Assembly (NCBI RefSeq): GCF_900100395.1
Contig: NZ_FNFB01000009.1
Coordinates: 158,783 to 222,782 of the forward strand
DNA from: Nonomuraea maritima
Lineage (GTDB): Bacteria; Actinomycetota; Actinomycetes; Streptosporangiales; Streptosporangiaceae
Reading direction: 5' to 3'
DNA: 64,000 bases
Shown here piece after piece: positions 1 to 7,767 of the stretch. The first letter of the stretch is position 1; each line of letters starts with the position of its first letter. The notes beneath the pieces are model-generated. The model saw only the letters and a program-made list of their open reading frames with translations. It made no database searches and was not told the origin of the DNA. The translations under genes and the position numbers were made by a program.

Positions 1-29
1 TGTGGCGATACAGCCCGAAGTGACCAGTT

Positions 30-1007
30 TTACTGCGACATAGCCTGATCTGGAATGATCAGTGAGACGCTGCGCTGATCGCCCCAGATGGACGTTTTGT
101 CCACGTATGGACGCACAAGTTCGGTGAGGACGGGGTCGCCGCGTCCGTTCAGCTCGTCGGAGGCCACCTTGCGCACCACGCCCGCGAGGACGTCGGCGAT
201 CTGCACCCGCTCGTCCTGGACCGAGTCGACGAGCCGCAGCCCCGCCATCCGGCCGTCCAGAATGTGGCGCAGCTGCGCGACGCGCTCGTCGGTCAGGATG
301 GTCTGCCGGTCGTGCACCACGGAGACGGGACGGCCGTCCGCGCCCCAGAACCCGACCGCCTGGACGATGGCAGGGATGAGCGGGTCGAGCGCCGGGAAGA
401 CGTACGGGTCGGCGAGCAGGCGCTCCCGGAACTCCCCGACCCGATCCCTGGCCCGCCACAGGGCGTCCATGATCTCGCCGGCCGGGCCGCCTGTCGTGCG
501 CAGGGCCTCGACCAGCAGGAACGTCTCCTCGACCGACATGCTGACGCCCTGGCCGTTCTTCGCGCGCAGCAGGTAGTTGAACGAGTCGAGCAGCGCCGCC
601 CAACGCTCGGGGCCGAACGCGCGCCGCCCCTCGCGATACAGCGTCATCGCCGTGGCCTCGGCGGCGGGGTCGAGACCCACGCGCGGCGCGTGGTCGGCCG
701 ACAGCAGCGCGGTGACCTTGCCGACCGCGTAGAAGGTCTTGTCGACCAGGAACACGTGCACCCGTCCGAGCGTCGGCCCGTCGGGGCCGAGGAGCCACAG
801 CAGCGCCGCGCGGTGCTTGCGGCGCAGGACGTGGTTCGCGCGGTACTCGACGGCCGGGGTCGGCGCCCGCACGCGCAGCTCCGCCACCGCGGCCGCGGCG
901 GCCGCGGAGTCGAGCCCGACGCTGGCATGCGCGAACACGTCGCTGTTCCCGCCGACGAGCTTCTCGCCTTCCGAGCCGGACTCGTCGCACGCGATCTCGA
1001 CAGGCAT
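30..1007 (-). CDS. DUF3800 domain protein
   Basis: A 325-aa protein with an N-terminal CDESG motif at residues 7-11. Its C-terminal part has the sequence VQIADVLAGVV near residue 275. This pairing of an early acidic DESG and a late QIADVLAG is the hallmark of DUF3800, an RNase H-like family of unproven function often found near mobile or defence genes. No signal peptide or membrane segment is visible. The ATG start follows a purine-rich GGCGGAG stretch on the minus strand. It is divergent from the methyltransferase at 1185. The family assignment is good; the biochemical role is unknown. Confidence 0.75.
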   Translation of the reverse strand: MPVEIACDESGSEGEKLVGGNSDVFAHASVGLDSAAAAAAVAELRVRAPTPAVEYRANHVLRRKHRAALLWLLGPDGPTLGRVHVFLVDKTFYAVGKVTALLSADHAPRVGLDPAAEATAMTLYREGRRAFGPERWAALLDSFNYLLRAKNGQGVSMSVEETFLLVEALRTTGGPAGEIMDALWRARDRVGEFRERLLADPYVFPALDPLIPAIVQAVGFWGADGRPVSVVHDRQTILTDERVAQLRHILDGRMAGLRLVDSVQDERVQIADVLAGVVRKVASDELNGRGDPVLTELVRPYVDKTSIWGDQRSVSLIIPDQAMSQ

Positions 1008-1184
1008 GCCGCCAACCTAGCTCCGCCCATGAACTCCCCGCGAGACGTTTTCGTCCAGGGCCGGCGTTTCCGCCCGAGTTCCGTGCGGCGTGGGGTCCAT
1101 GCGCGCGGATGCCCCCGCACCGCGGAGTTCCGTGCGGCATGGTGGGAGCTGATGTCCCCGTCCGGTCGACGAGAGGGAGCCCCG

Positions 1185-1826
1185 ATGGTGCGGTCAGCCG
1201 ACTACCAGAACCCCCGCTTCGCCCGCGCCTATCTCGCGGGCGTCGACCTGGCCGACCGGCGCGGCGGGTACGAGCACCGGCGCCGCCTCGTCGCGGGCCT
1301 CGAAGGCCGCGTCATCGAGGTCGGCGCGGGCAGCGGCCGCAACTTCCCGCACTACCCTCCGACGGTCACCGAGGTCGTCGCCGTCGAACCGGACGACACG
1401 CTGCGCGCCCACGCGGTGCACGCCGCCGCCGCGGCGCAGGTGCGGGCGACCGTTGTGCCGGGGCACGGCGAGGACCTGCCCGGTGAGCCCGGGACGTACG
1501 ACGCGGCGGTGGTCTCCCTGGTGCTGTGCACCGTCCCGTCGCCCGAGCGGGCCCTGCGCGAGATCGTCCGGCTGCTCCGCCCCGGCGCGGCCCTCCGCTT
1601 CTACGAGCACGTACGATCCCCGAACCTCGCGCTCGGCCTGCTCGAAGACCTCGTGACGCCCGCCTGGCGACGCCTGGCCGGCGGCTGCTGCCCCAACCGC
1701 GACACCCGCGCAGCGATCGAGCGAGCCGGCTTCACCATCGACGACGTGACCGCCTTCCCCTTCTCCCCGCAACCCGGCGTCCCCCGCCTGACCCACCTCC
1801 TCGGCACCGCCCACCTCCCCCTCTGA
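1185..1826 (+). CDS. Class I SAM-dependent methyltransferase
   Basis: A 213-aa Rossmann-fold methyltransferase. Motif I is VIEVGAGSGRN (about residues 45-55), followed by the acidic strand VVAVEPDD that binds the SAM ribose and by the post-motif LRPGAALRFYEHV. The PHYPPTV linker and the CCPNRDTRAAIERAGF segment resemble UbiE/phosphatidylethanolamine-N-methyltransferase-like proteins. The substrate cannot be told. The open frame runs far upstream, but a GAGAGGGAG ribosome site lies just before ATG 1185; ATG 1152 is an alternative. It is followed by the sulfur-type promoter at 1891. Confidence 0.8.
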   Translation: MVRSADYQNPRFARAYLAGVDLADRRGGYEHRRRLVAGLEGRVIEVGAGSGRNFPHYPPTVTEVVAVEPDDTLRAHAVHAAAAAQVRATVVPGHGEDLPGEPGTYDAAVVSLVLCTVPSPERALREIVRLLRPGAALRFYEHVRSPNLALGLLEDLVTPAWRRLAGGCCPNRDTRAAIERAGFTIDDVTAFPFSPQPGVPRLTHLLGTAHLPL

Positions 1827-1890
1827 CCCGACGTACGGCGCGTCGCGCGCCCCTCGTGGGTGCTTGCCTGTCCAGTAAAGCATGTATATC

Positions 1891-1931
1891 TGGTAGGGAA
1901 TGTTGACTTAAGGGTCGGGTGTCCCTAGGTT
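1891..1931 (+). promoter_or_regulatory. Leaderless promoter with GTAGGGAA box
   Basis: TTGACT (1903-1908) and TAGGTT (1926-1931) are separated by exactly 17 bases. The leader-peptide ATG follows the -10 by seven bases, so the transcript should start at or next to the ATG. Directly upstream of the -35 lies TGGTAGGGAA (1891-1900). The same layout recurs at 29226-29263, which supports both as real. A regulator binding the GTAGG box is inferred. Confidence 0.7.
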
Positions 1932-1938
1932 CGTGGTC

Positions 1939-2013
1939 ATGAGCCAGGCCGCGTACCTGACGCGGCGCGCGCACGTCGACCACGGTCACGTCGCCAGCGC
2001 GCAGTGTCGCTGA
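1939..2013 (+). CDS. Leaderless 24-aa leader peptide of sulfur operon
   Basis: This short ORF starts with ATG at the predicted transcription start and ends ...HVASAQCR-stop. A second copy at 29271 has the same length, start (MSQ) and last nine residues. Short peptides of the form R-HVD-x-x-x-VASA-x-CR occur upstream of sulfur-uptake genes in actinomycetes and are treated as putative leader peptides. The penultimate Cys codon is compatible with cysteine-dependent attenuation. Presence and conservation are seen; the control mechanism is inferred. Confidence 0.75.
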   Translation: MSQAAYLTRRAHVDHGHVASAQCR

Positions 2014-2037
2014 TCCGGAGATCTCCCGCCGACCCCC

Positions 2038-2081
2038 GCCACCGCGACGAGGTGGCCGGCGCGTCCCCGCCGCCGGGCGGG
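2038..2081 (+). promoter_or_regulatory. Candidate attenuator hairpins after leader peptide
   Basis: Two GC-rich stem-loops lie between the leader stop codon and the binding-protein start. The first is GCCACC (2038-2043) with GGTGGC (2051-2056). The second is CCCGCC (2066-2071) with GGCGGG (2076-2081). No U-run follows, so Rho-dependent or translational attenuation would be more likely than a classical intrinsic terminator. Confidence 0.4.
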
Positions 2082-2123
2082 TCGAGTTCCCACGTCCGTG
2101 ACGACCGAAGGACTGACTTCTTC

Positions 2124-3185
2124 ATGCCTGTGCCCATCCGTCCGCCCCGCGCCGCCGCGCTCGCCGTGCTGCTGCTGGCCGCCCTGACCGCGTGCGCCCC
2201 GCCCGGCGCCCGCGCGTCCGGCGCCCCGAAGCTCGCGCCGGACGCCCCGCTGCCCACCACCGTCCCCGAGGGCACCAAGCTGATCGTCGGAGACCCTGCC
2301 ACCAAGGTGGCGCTCCAGCTCTCCGGCGAGATCGACGACTTCTCGTTCGCCATCGAGTGGGCGAACCTCTCCGGCGGCCCGCAGACCAGCGAGGCGTTCC
2401 GCGCCGACGCGCTCGACGTCGGCGCGGTCGCCGAGATCCCCGCCATCCACGCGACCTGGACCGGCCTCCCGGTCAAGATCGTCGCCTCCAGGTTCCGCAA
2501 GGACCCACTTAACCACCCGACGTACGAACTCGGCGTCGCCCCCGGCGTCCATGTGAAGACCCTGGCCGACCTGCGCGGTAAGAAGATCGCCTACAGCCCC
2601 GGCCAGGCCCAGGGCGCGCTGGTGCTCAAGGTGCTCAAGCACGCCGGGCTCACCAAGGACGACGTCACCCTCGTCGAGCTGCCGAGCACCGGCGACGTCT
2701 ACCCCAACGCGCTGGCCTCGAAGCAGGTGGACGTCGCCCCCATCGGCGGCGTCAACATCAAGCGCTACGTCACCAAGTTCGGCAGGGACGGCGCCACCAT
2801 CATCCGCCACGGCCTGCGCGACGACCCCGCCCACCTCTACGTCCGCACCTCCACCCTGGAGGACCCGGCCAAGGCCGCGGCCATCCGCGAGTACGTCGCC
2901 GCCTGGGCCCGCGCCTCCCGCTGGACGTACGAGCACCCGAAGGAGTGGATCGCCGGCTACTACGTCAAGGACCAGGGCCTGAGCGAGGCCGACGGGCAGT
3001 ACCTGGTCGGGCTGGCGGGCGAGCCGGACGTCCCCGCCGACTGGTCCGAGGCCATCGCCCGGCACCAGGAGAGCATCGACATCCTCGCCAAGGAGACCGG
3101 CAACCCGCGGATCGAGGCAGAGGACCTCTACGACCTGCGCTACGAGACCGTGGGCGCCGACGCGCTCGAGGGAGGCACGCGATGA
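2124..3185 (+). CDS. ABC sulfonate-type substrate-binding lipoprotein (SsuA/TauA-like)
   Basis: A 353-aa exported lipoprotein. Its signal peptide has a basic N-terminus, a hydrophobic AALAVLLLAA core and the lipobox LTAC. The mature part is an NMT1/SsuA-like periplasmic-type fold. It has VKTLADLRGKKIAYSPG in the position where SsuA proteins have their conserved DLKGKKIAV strand, and an LRDDPAHLYVR stretch. ATG 2124 is chosen because GAAGGA lies 11 bases upstream and the signal peptide begins there. The stop overlaps the permease start (ATGA), so the two are translationally coupled. With the FMN monooxygenase downstream, uptake of an organosulfur compound is the likely role; the exact ligand is unknown. 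Confidence 0.85.
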   Translation: MPVPIRPPRAAALAVLLLAALTACAPPGARASGAPKLAPDAPLPTTVPEGTKLIVGDPATKVALQLSGEIDDFSFAIEWANLSGGPQTSEAFRADALDVGAVAEIPAIHATWTGLPVKIVASRFRKDPLNHPTYELGVAPGVHVKTLADLRGKKIAYSPGQAQGALVLKVLKHAGLTKDDVTLVELPSTGDVYPNALASKQVDVAPIGGVNIKRYVTKFGRDGATIIRHGLRDDPAHLYVRTSTLEDPAKAAAIREYVAAWARASRWTYEHPKEWIAGYYVKDQGLSEADGQYLVGLAGEPDVPADWSEAIARHQESIDILAKETGNPRIEAEDLYDLRYETVGADALEGGTR

Positions 3186-4009
3186 CGCTGCTCGCCGCAC
3201 GTCCGTCCGCCACCACCGGCCGCGTACGGCCCCGCCGCCGCCTCGCCCCCGGCCGTCCCGTGCCCTCGGGCTTCCTGCTGGGCCCGCTGCTGCTGCTCGG
3301 GCTGTGGGCGGCCGCCTCGGCGTCCGGGTGGCTCGATCCCCGCTTCCTGTCCGCGCCCTGGACGGTGGTGACCACCGCCGTCGAGCTGGCCGAGAGCGGG
3401 CGCCTCCAGGACAACCTGCTCACCTCGGTCGAACGGGTCGCGCTCGGCCTCGCCATCGGCATCCCCGCCGGGGCGGCGCTCGCGCTCGTCTCCGGGCTCA
3501 GCCGCTGGGGCGAGGCCGTCATCGACGGTCCCATCCAGATCAAGCGCGCCATCCCGTCGCTCGCGCTGATGCCGCTGCTGGTCCTCTGGCTCGGCATCGG
3601 CGAGGTGATGAAGGTGTCCGTCATCGCCGTCGGCGTGCTGGTGCCGATCTACATCCACACCCACAACGGGCTGCGCACCATCGACAGCCGCTACGTCGAG
3701 CTGGCTGAGACGGTCAGGCTGAGCCGCGCCGCGTTCATCCGCCGGGTCGTGCTGCCGGGGGCGCTGCCGGGCTTCCTGCTCGGCCTGCGCTTCGCCGTCA
3801 CCACCGCGTGGCTCATCCTCGTGGTGGCCGAGCTCATCAACTCCACCAGCGGCATCGGTTACATGATGGATCTCGCGCGCACGTACGGGCAGACCGACGT
3901 GATCCTCGTCGGCCTCGTCGTGTACGGCCTGCTCGGCCTGTTCTCCGACGCGGCCGTCCGCCTCGCCGAGAGGAGGACGCTGTCGTGGCGACGCACACTG
4001 GCGAGCTGA
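3182..4009 (+). CDS. ABC transporter permease, SsuC-like
   Basis: A 275-aa integral membrane protein with about six hydrophobic segments, beginning FLLGPLLLLGLWAAA. The cytoplasmic EAA loop reads YVELAETVRLSRAAFIRRVV, followed by LPGALPGFLLGLR, as in SsuC/TauC importers. The start ATG overlaps the binding-protein stop and follows GGAGG. Its last 25 bases overlap the ATPase gene. It forms the membrane channel for the binding protein encoded upstream. Confidence 0.87.
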   Translation: MTLLAARPSATTGRVRPRRRLAPGRPVPSGFLLGPLLLLGLWAAASASGWLDPRFLSAPWTVVTTAVELAESGRLQDNLLTSVERVALGLAIGIPAGAALALVSGLSRWGEAVIDGPIQIKRAIPSLALMPLLVLWLGIGEVMKVSVIAVGVLVPIYIHTHNGLRTIDSRYVELAETVRLSRAAFIRRVVLPGALPGFLLGLRFAVTTAWLILVVAELINSTSGIGYMMDLARTYGQTDVILVGLVVYGLLGLFSDAAVRLAERRTLSWRRTLAS

Positions 4010-4677
4010 TCCGCGTACAGGGCCTGACCCGCCGCTACGGCGCGCGGGCCGTGCTCGACGGACTCGACCTGGAGATCGCGCCCGGCGAGTTCGTGGCGCT
4101 GCTCGGGCAGAGCGGCTCGGGCAAGAGCACCCTGCTGCGGGCCCTGGCCGGGCTGGACGACGACGTGGCGGGCGGCGGCACGGTCGCGGTGCCCGAGCAG
4201 GTGTCGGTGGTGTTCCAGGACGCCCGGCTGCTGCCGTGGGCGCGCGTGCTCGACAACGTCGTGCTCGGCCTGCCGAGGGCCGAGCAGCGGGGCCGGGAGT
4301 GCCTGGCCGAGGTCGGGCTGGCCGGTCGCGAACGGGCCTGGCCCAACGAACTGTCCGGGGGAGAGCAGCAGCGGGTGGCGCTGGCCAGGTCGCTGGTCCG
4401 CGAGCCCAGCCTGCTGCTGGCCGACGAGCCGTTCGGCGCCCTCGACGCGCTGACCAGGCTCAGGATGCACGCCCTGCTGCGCCGCCTGTTCGAACAGCAC
4501 CGCCCCGCCGTGCTGCTCGTCACCCATGACGTGGACGAGGCCATCGCGCTCGCCGACCGCGTACTCGTGCTCGGCGACGGCAGGATCGCGGCCGAGAAGC
4601 GGCTCGACGGCGGCACGAGCACCACCGAGATCAGGGCCGAGCTGCTGCGGGCGCTCGGCGTGACCGCGGACCTGTGA
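3985..4677 (+). CDS. ABC transporter ATPase, SsuB-like
   Basis: A 230-aa nucleotide-binding subunit. Walker A is GQSGSGKS, the Q-loop sits in VVFQDARLLPW, the signature is LSGGEQQR and Walker B is LLLADEPFGALD. The H-loop is VTHDVDEA. The Q-loop sequence QDARLLPW is typical of the nitrate/sulfonate/taurine group. The start is GTG 3985 after GAGAGGAGGA; longer in-frame upstream sequence is only read-through of the permease region. It drives the SsuC-like permease. Confidence 0.87.
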   Translation: MATHTGELIRVQGLTRRYGARAVLDGLDLEIAPGEFVALLGQSGSGKSTLLRALAGLDDDVAGGGTVAVPEQVSVVFQDARLLPWARVLDNVVLGLPRAEQRGRECLAEVGLAGRERAWPNELSGGEQQRVALARSLVREPSLLLADEPFGALDALTRLRMHALLRRLFEQHRPAVLLVTHDVDEAIALADRVLVLGDGRIAAEKRLDGGTSTTEIRAELLRALGVTADL

Positions 4678-4690
4678 CGGGAGGACGACC

Positions 4691-6004
4691 GTGAGACAAC
4701 TCAACCTCAACCTCTTCATCTACCCGGGCGGACACCACGAGGCCGCCTGGCGGCACCCCGGCGCGGAGCCGCACCGGGTGCTCGACATCACGTACTACCA
4801 GCAGCTCGCCCAGCGGGCCGAGGCCGCCGCGTTCGACGCCGTGTTCTTCGCCGACGGGCCCTCGCTGCCCGGCAACGTGCGCTACGCCAGCCGGTTCCGG
4901 CTGGAGCCGTTCACATGGCTGTCGGCCATCGCCGCGGCGACCAGCAGGATCGGGCTGATCGGGACCGCGTCCACGACGTACATGGAGCCGTACAACCTGG
5001 CCCGGCTGTTCGCCTCGCTCGACCACCTGAGCGGCGGGCGGGCCGGATGGAACATCGTCACCACCGGCGCGCCGCAGGCGGCGGCCAACTTCGGGCTCGA
5101 CGAGCACCCCGTGCACGCCCGGCGCTACGCCAGGGCGCACGAGTTCGTCGAGGTGGTCAGCGCGCTGTGGGACAGCTGGGAGGACGACGCCCTCGTCGTC
5201 GACCCCGCGTCCGGCGTCTTCGCCGACGACACGAAGATCCACCCGATCGACCACGTGGGCGAGTCGCTACGGGTGCGGGGCCCGCTCAACACGCCGCGCA
5301 CCCCGCAGGGCAGGCCGGTGTACGTGCAGGCGGGGTCGTCGCCGGACGGCAGGGCGTTCGCCGCCCGGCACGCCGAGGCCGTGTTCACCGCGCACCAGAC
5401 CCTGGCCGACGCCCAGGCGTTCTACGCCGACCTCAAGCGCCGCGTCAAGGATGAGGGCCGCGACCCCGACCTGGTCAAGGTGCTGCCCGGGATCAGCCCG
5501 CACATCGGCTCGACCGAGGCCGAGGCACGCGCGCTGCAGCGGGAGCTCGACGAGCTGACCCAGCCGGAGTACTCGCTGCAGCAGCTCCACCGGCTGCTCG
5601 GGGTGGACCTCAGCGGCCATGACCTGGACGGGCCCGTTCCCCGTGACCTGGTGCCCACCGGCGGGCGGCACGATCACGGCAGCCGCTTCGAGGTCGTGCT
5701 GGGCATCATCGAACGGGAGCGGCCCACGATCAGGCAGCTGCTGCACCACCTGGCCGGGGCGCGCGGCCACTGGGTCACCGCCGGGACGCCCGAGCAGATC
5801 GCCGGCCGCATCGAGCAGTGGTTCCTCGGCGGGGCGGCCGACGGCTTCAACGTCATGCCTCCGTACCTGACGGGCGGGTTCGACGTGTTCGCCGATGAGG
5901 TGGTGCCGATCCTGCGCCGGCGCGGCCTGTTCCGCACGGAGTACGCCGGCTCCACCCTGCGCGAGCACTACGGCCTGCCCCGCCCGGCCGGCCGCTCCTC
6001 GTGA
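4691..6004 (+). CDS. NtaA/SnaA/DszA-family FMN-dependent monooxygenase
   Basis: A 437-aa flavin monooxygenase of the luciferase-like superfamily. Family landmarks are the early LNLFIYPGGHHEAAWRHP, then GLIGTASTTYMEPYNLAR, the GRAGWNIVTT segment that binds flavin phosphate, and GRPVYVQAGSSPDGR. The length matches NtaA/DszA enzymes (about 440 aa). Such enzymes use FMNH2 from a separate reductase to cleave C-S or C-N bonds; a reductase is encoded at 29550. GTG 4691 follows GGAGGACG, 13 bases after the ATPase stop, so it is the fourth gene of the uptake operon. Desulfurization is inferred from context. Confidence 0.85.
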   Translation: MRQLNLNLFIYPGGHHEAAWRHPGAEPHRVLDITYYQQLAQRAEAAAFDAVFFADGPSLPGNVRYASRFRLEPFTWLSAIAAATSRIGLIGTASTTYMEPYNLARLFASLDHLSGGRAGWNIVTTGAPQAAANFGLDEHPVHARRYARAHEFVEVVSALWDSWEDDALVVDPASGVFADDTKIHPIDHVGESLRVRGPLNTPRTPQGRPVYVQAGSSPDGRAFAARHAEAVFTAHQTLADAQAFYADLKRRVKDEGRDPDLVKVLPGISPHIGSTEAEARALQRELDELTQPEYSLQQLHRLLGVDLSGHDLDGPVPRDLVPTGGRHDHGSRFEVVLGIIERERPTIRQLLHHLAGARGHWVTAGTPEQIAGRIEQWFLGGAADGFNVMPPYLTGGFDVFADEVVPILRRRGLFRTEYAGSTLREHYGLPRPAGRSS

Positions 6005-6050
6005 CGCCGCTCCTCGTGACGCCGCTCCTCGTGACGGCGCTCCTCGTGAC
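5991..6050 (+). repeat. Four tandem 15-bp repeats at monooxygenase 3' end
   Basis: Four copies of GCCGCTCCTCGTGAC, the last with one change, run from inside the final codons past the stop. Each copy re-creates the Arg-Ser-Ser-stop sequence of the gene. This looks like slippage expansion of the gene terminus. Confidence 0.9.
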
Positions 6051-6143
6051 ACCGCGCCCCCCGGCGGCTGCGTTCCGCGCGCCGCCGGGAGGCTGGGCGG
6101 TAGGTTGGGTGGTCGCCGGTGCTGTCGCGGCTGACGTATTACT

Positions 6144-6169
6144 GGTTTTCCTACCAAAGTATGGGAAAA
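6144..6169. promoter_or_regulatory. Facing GTAGG-type boxes upstream of LanC-like gene
   Basis: The minus strand reads TTTGGTAGGAAAACC and the plus strand reads GTATGGGAAAA. This gives an imperfect inverted repeat, TTTTCC...GGAAAA. The minus-strand half matches the TGGTAGGGAA box of the leader promoter at 1891. It ends seven bases before ATG 6176, a position suited to an operator. Confidence 0.45.
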
Positions 6170-6175
6170 TGGCCT

Positions 6176-7492
6176 ATGGACAAGATCTGTGCCCGGCGCG
6201 GCCGCGCGGACTCCCCGCTGGCCGCCGCCGTCATGGCCGGCCGGTGGATCCGCTCCGCGGCGGCCGACGACGAGCACGGACGACGTTGGCAGGCCAACCC
6301 CGACCCGCGCGGCAACTCGGCCGTCACCCCGGAACCCTGGTCCCTCTACTCGGGCAGTGCGGGCATCGTGCTCTTCTTCCTCGAACTCGCCGCCGCGACC
6401 GGGCAGGAGACGTACCTGGAGGACGCCCGCGAAGGGGCCCGGCGGCTCGCCGCCACCTGGCGCCGGCAGCAGGACCTCACCCTCTACCACGGGCTCACCG
6501 GAGTGATGATCGCGCTCATGGAGGCGGGCTGGACGCTCGGTGAGGCCGCCTTCGAGGCCGAGGCGGCGGCCATCGCCGACGAGATCGTGCGCCGAGGCGG
6601 CGAACTCGGCGACGGCGTCCAGTGGTCGGGTGACCCCGCGCAGCGCGGCGAGGGCGGCGTCATCCTCGGGCTGCTGCGCGCCGCCGCCCACCTCGGCGAC
6701 CCGGCGTACGAGGCGGCGGCGGTCGAGGCCGGACGCCGCATCGCCCGGCTCCCGGTGCCCGGCCACCGCTTCGGCGACTGCGCCGACCTGCCGCTCGACG
6801 CCGTCACCCCCGGCTTCCTCGCCGGCACGTCCGGCACCGCGTTCCTGCTCGCCCGCCTGTACGGCGTCACCGGCGAGGAGCAGTTCCTGCGCGCCGCTCG
6901 CAGCGGGGCCGCGTTCGTCCGCGAGGTCAGCCTCGTGTCCGGCGGTCGCGCGGTCGTCCCGCACCACGTGCCGCAGGCCCGCGACCTGCACTACCTCGGC
7001 TTCTGCTCCGGCTCGGCCGGGGTGGCCAGGATGTTCTACGAGCTCCACCGGGTGACCGGCGATCCGGGCGACCTCGACTGGGCGCGGCGGCTCGCACGAG
7101 GCATCGTCACCAGCGGGGCGCCCGGGCGGCGCAGCGAGGGCTACTGGAACGTGGCCTGCCAGTGCTGCGGCACGGCCGGGCTGATCGAGCTGTTTGTCGG
7201 CATGTGGGCGGCGACGGGAGACCGGTCGCACCTCGACTACGCGGGCGTGCTCGCGTCCGACGTGATCGGCCGGGCCACCGGCGACGACGAGGAGGGCTAC
7301 CGCTGGTACCAGGCGTACCGCCGGCTGCGGCCCGGTGAGGTGACCGCCGACACCGGCTACATGGTCGGCGCGGCCGGCATCGGCGCCGCACTGCTCCACC
7401 TCGACGCCGCCACCCAGACGGACAGCCCGCGCCGCGTCATCCTGCTCCCGGACAACCCGTTTCCCCCCATCCCTCTCCCGCCCGCCACCTGA
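6176..7492 (+). CDS. LanC-like (lanthionine synthetase C family) protein
   Basis: A 438-aa protein built of repeated helical hairpins, each ending in a glycine motif: LYSGSAGIVLF, LYHGLTGVMIA, FLAGTSGTAFL, GFCSGSAGVAR, CQCCGTAGLIE and MVGAAGIGAAL. This is the LanC alpha/alpha-toroid pattern. GFCSG and QCCG supply the two Cys positions that bind zinc in LanC cyclases. The usual His after the second Cys is not obvious (CCGTAG instead of CHG). No lantibiotic precursor or dehydratase lies nearby, so it may be a LanC-like thiol-addition protein. ATG 6176 is preferred because the box at 6144-6169 sits before it; ATG 6161 and a start at 6119 are in frame. Confidence 0.75.
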   Translation: MDKICARRGRADSPLAAAVMAGRWIRSAAADDEHGRRWQANPDPRGNSAVTPEPWSLYSGSAGIVLFFLELAAATGQETYLEDAREGARRLAATWRRQQDLTLYHGLTGVMIALMEAGWTLGEAAFEAEAAAIADEIVRRGGELGDGVQWSGDPAQRGEGGVILGLLRAAAHLGDPAYEAAAVEAGRRIARLPVPGHRFGDCADLPLDAVTPGFLAGTSGTAFLLARLYGVTGEEQFLRAARSGAAFVREVSLVSGGRAVVPHHVPQARDLHYLGFCSGSAGVARMFYELHRVTGDPGDLDWARRLARGIVTSGAPGRRSEGYWNVACQCCGTAGLIELFVGMWAATGDRSHLDYAGVLASDVIGRATGDDEEGYRWYQAYRRLRPGEVTADTGYMVGAAGIGAALLHLDAATQTDSPRRVILLPDNPFPPIPLPPAT

Positions 7493-7745
7493 CGGCGGGG
7501 TCGTACCGCTCCTCCCCGCGCGTTATTCGACGGCGGGGTTGCACGGCCCCACTTGACGGCGGGGTTGTACGGCCTCCCGCGCCAGCTGAGAGCGGCGTGT
7601 ACGGCCTTCTCCCGCGCGCCACCTGACGGCGGGTGTGCCGCCTCCTCCCGCGCCACCTGACAGCGGCGTGTACGGCCTCCTCCCGCGCGCCACCTGATGG
7701 CGGGGGTGTACGGCCTCCTCCCGCGCGTTACCTGACGCCAGGTTC
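7483..7745 (+). repeat. Degenerate tandem repeat of about 33-37 bp
   Basis: About seven imperfect copies of a unit resembling CCACCTGACGGCGGGTGTAC followed by GGCCTCCTCCCGCGCG fill the gap between the LanC-like gene and the FAD oxidase. The first copy is the 3' end of the LanC-like gene itself, including its stop codon. Each unit can form a small GC-rich hairpin. I see no coding capacity. Confidence 0.85.
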
Positions 7746-7767
7746 GTGAGGGTTGTACCGTTCGGGA

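Noticed and set aside
6176..7492. The LanC-like gene as part of a lanthipeptide cluster.
   Set aside because: No LanB/LanM dehydratase or precursor with a Ser/Thr/Cys-rich core is found nearby.
7483..7745. Repeat array considered as a CRISPR.
   Set aside because: Units are contiguous and degenerate without unique spacers, and the first unit is the 3' end of the upstream gene.
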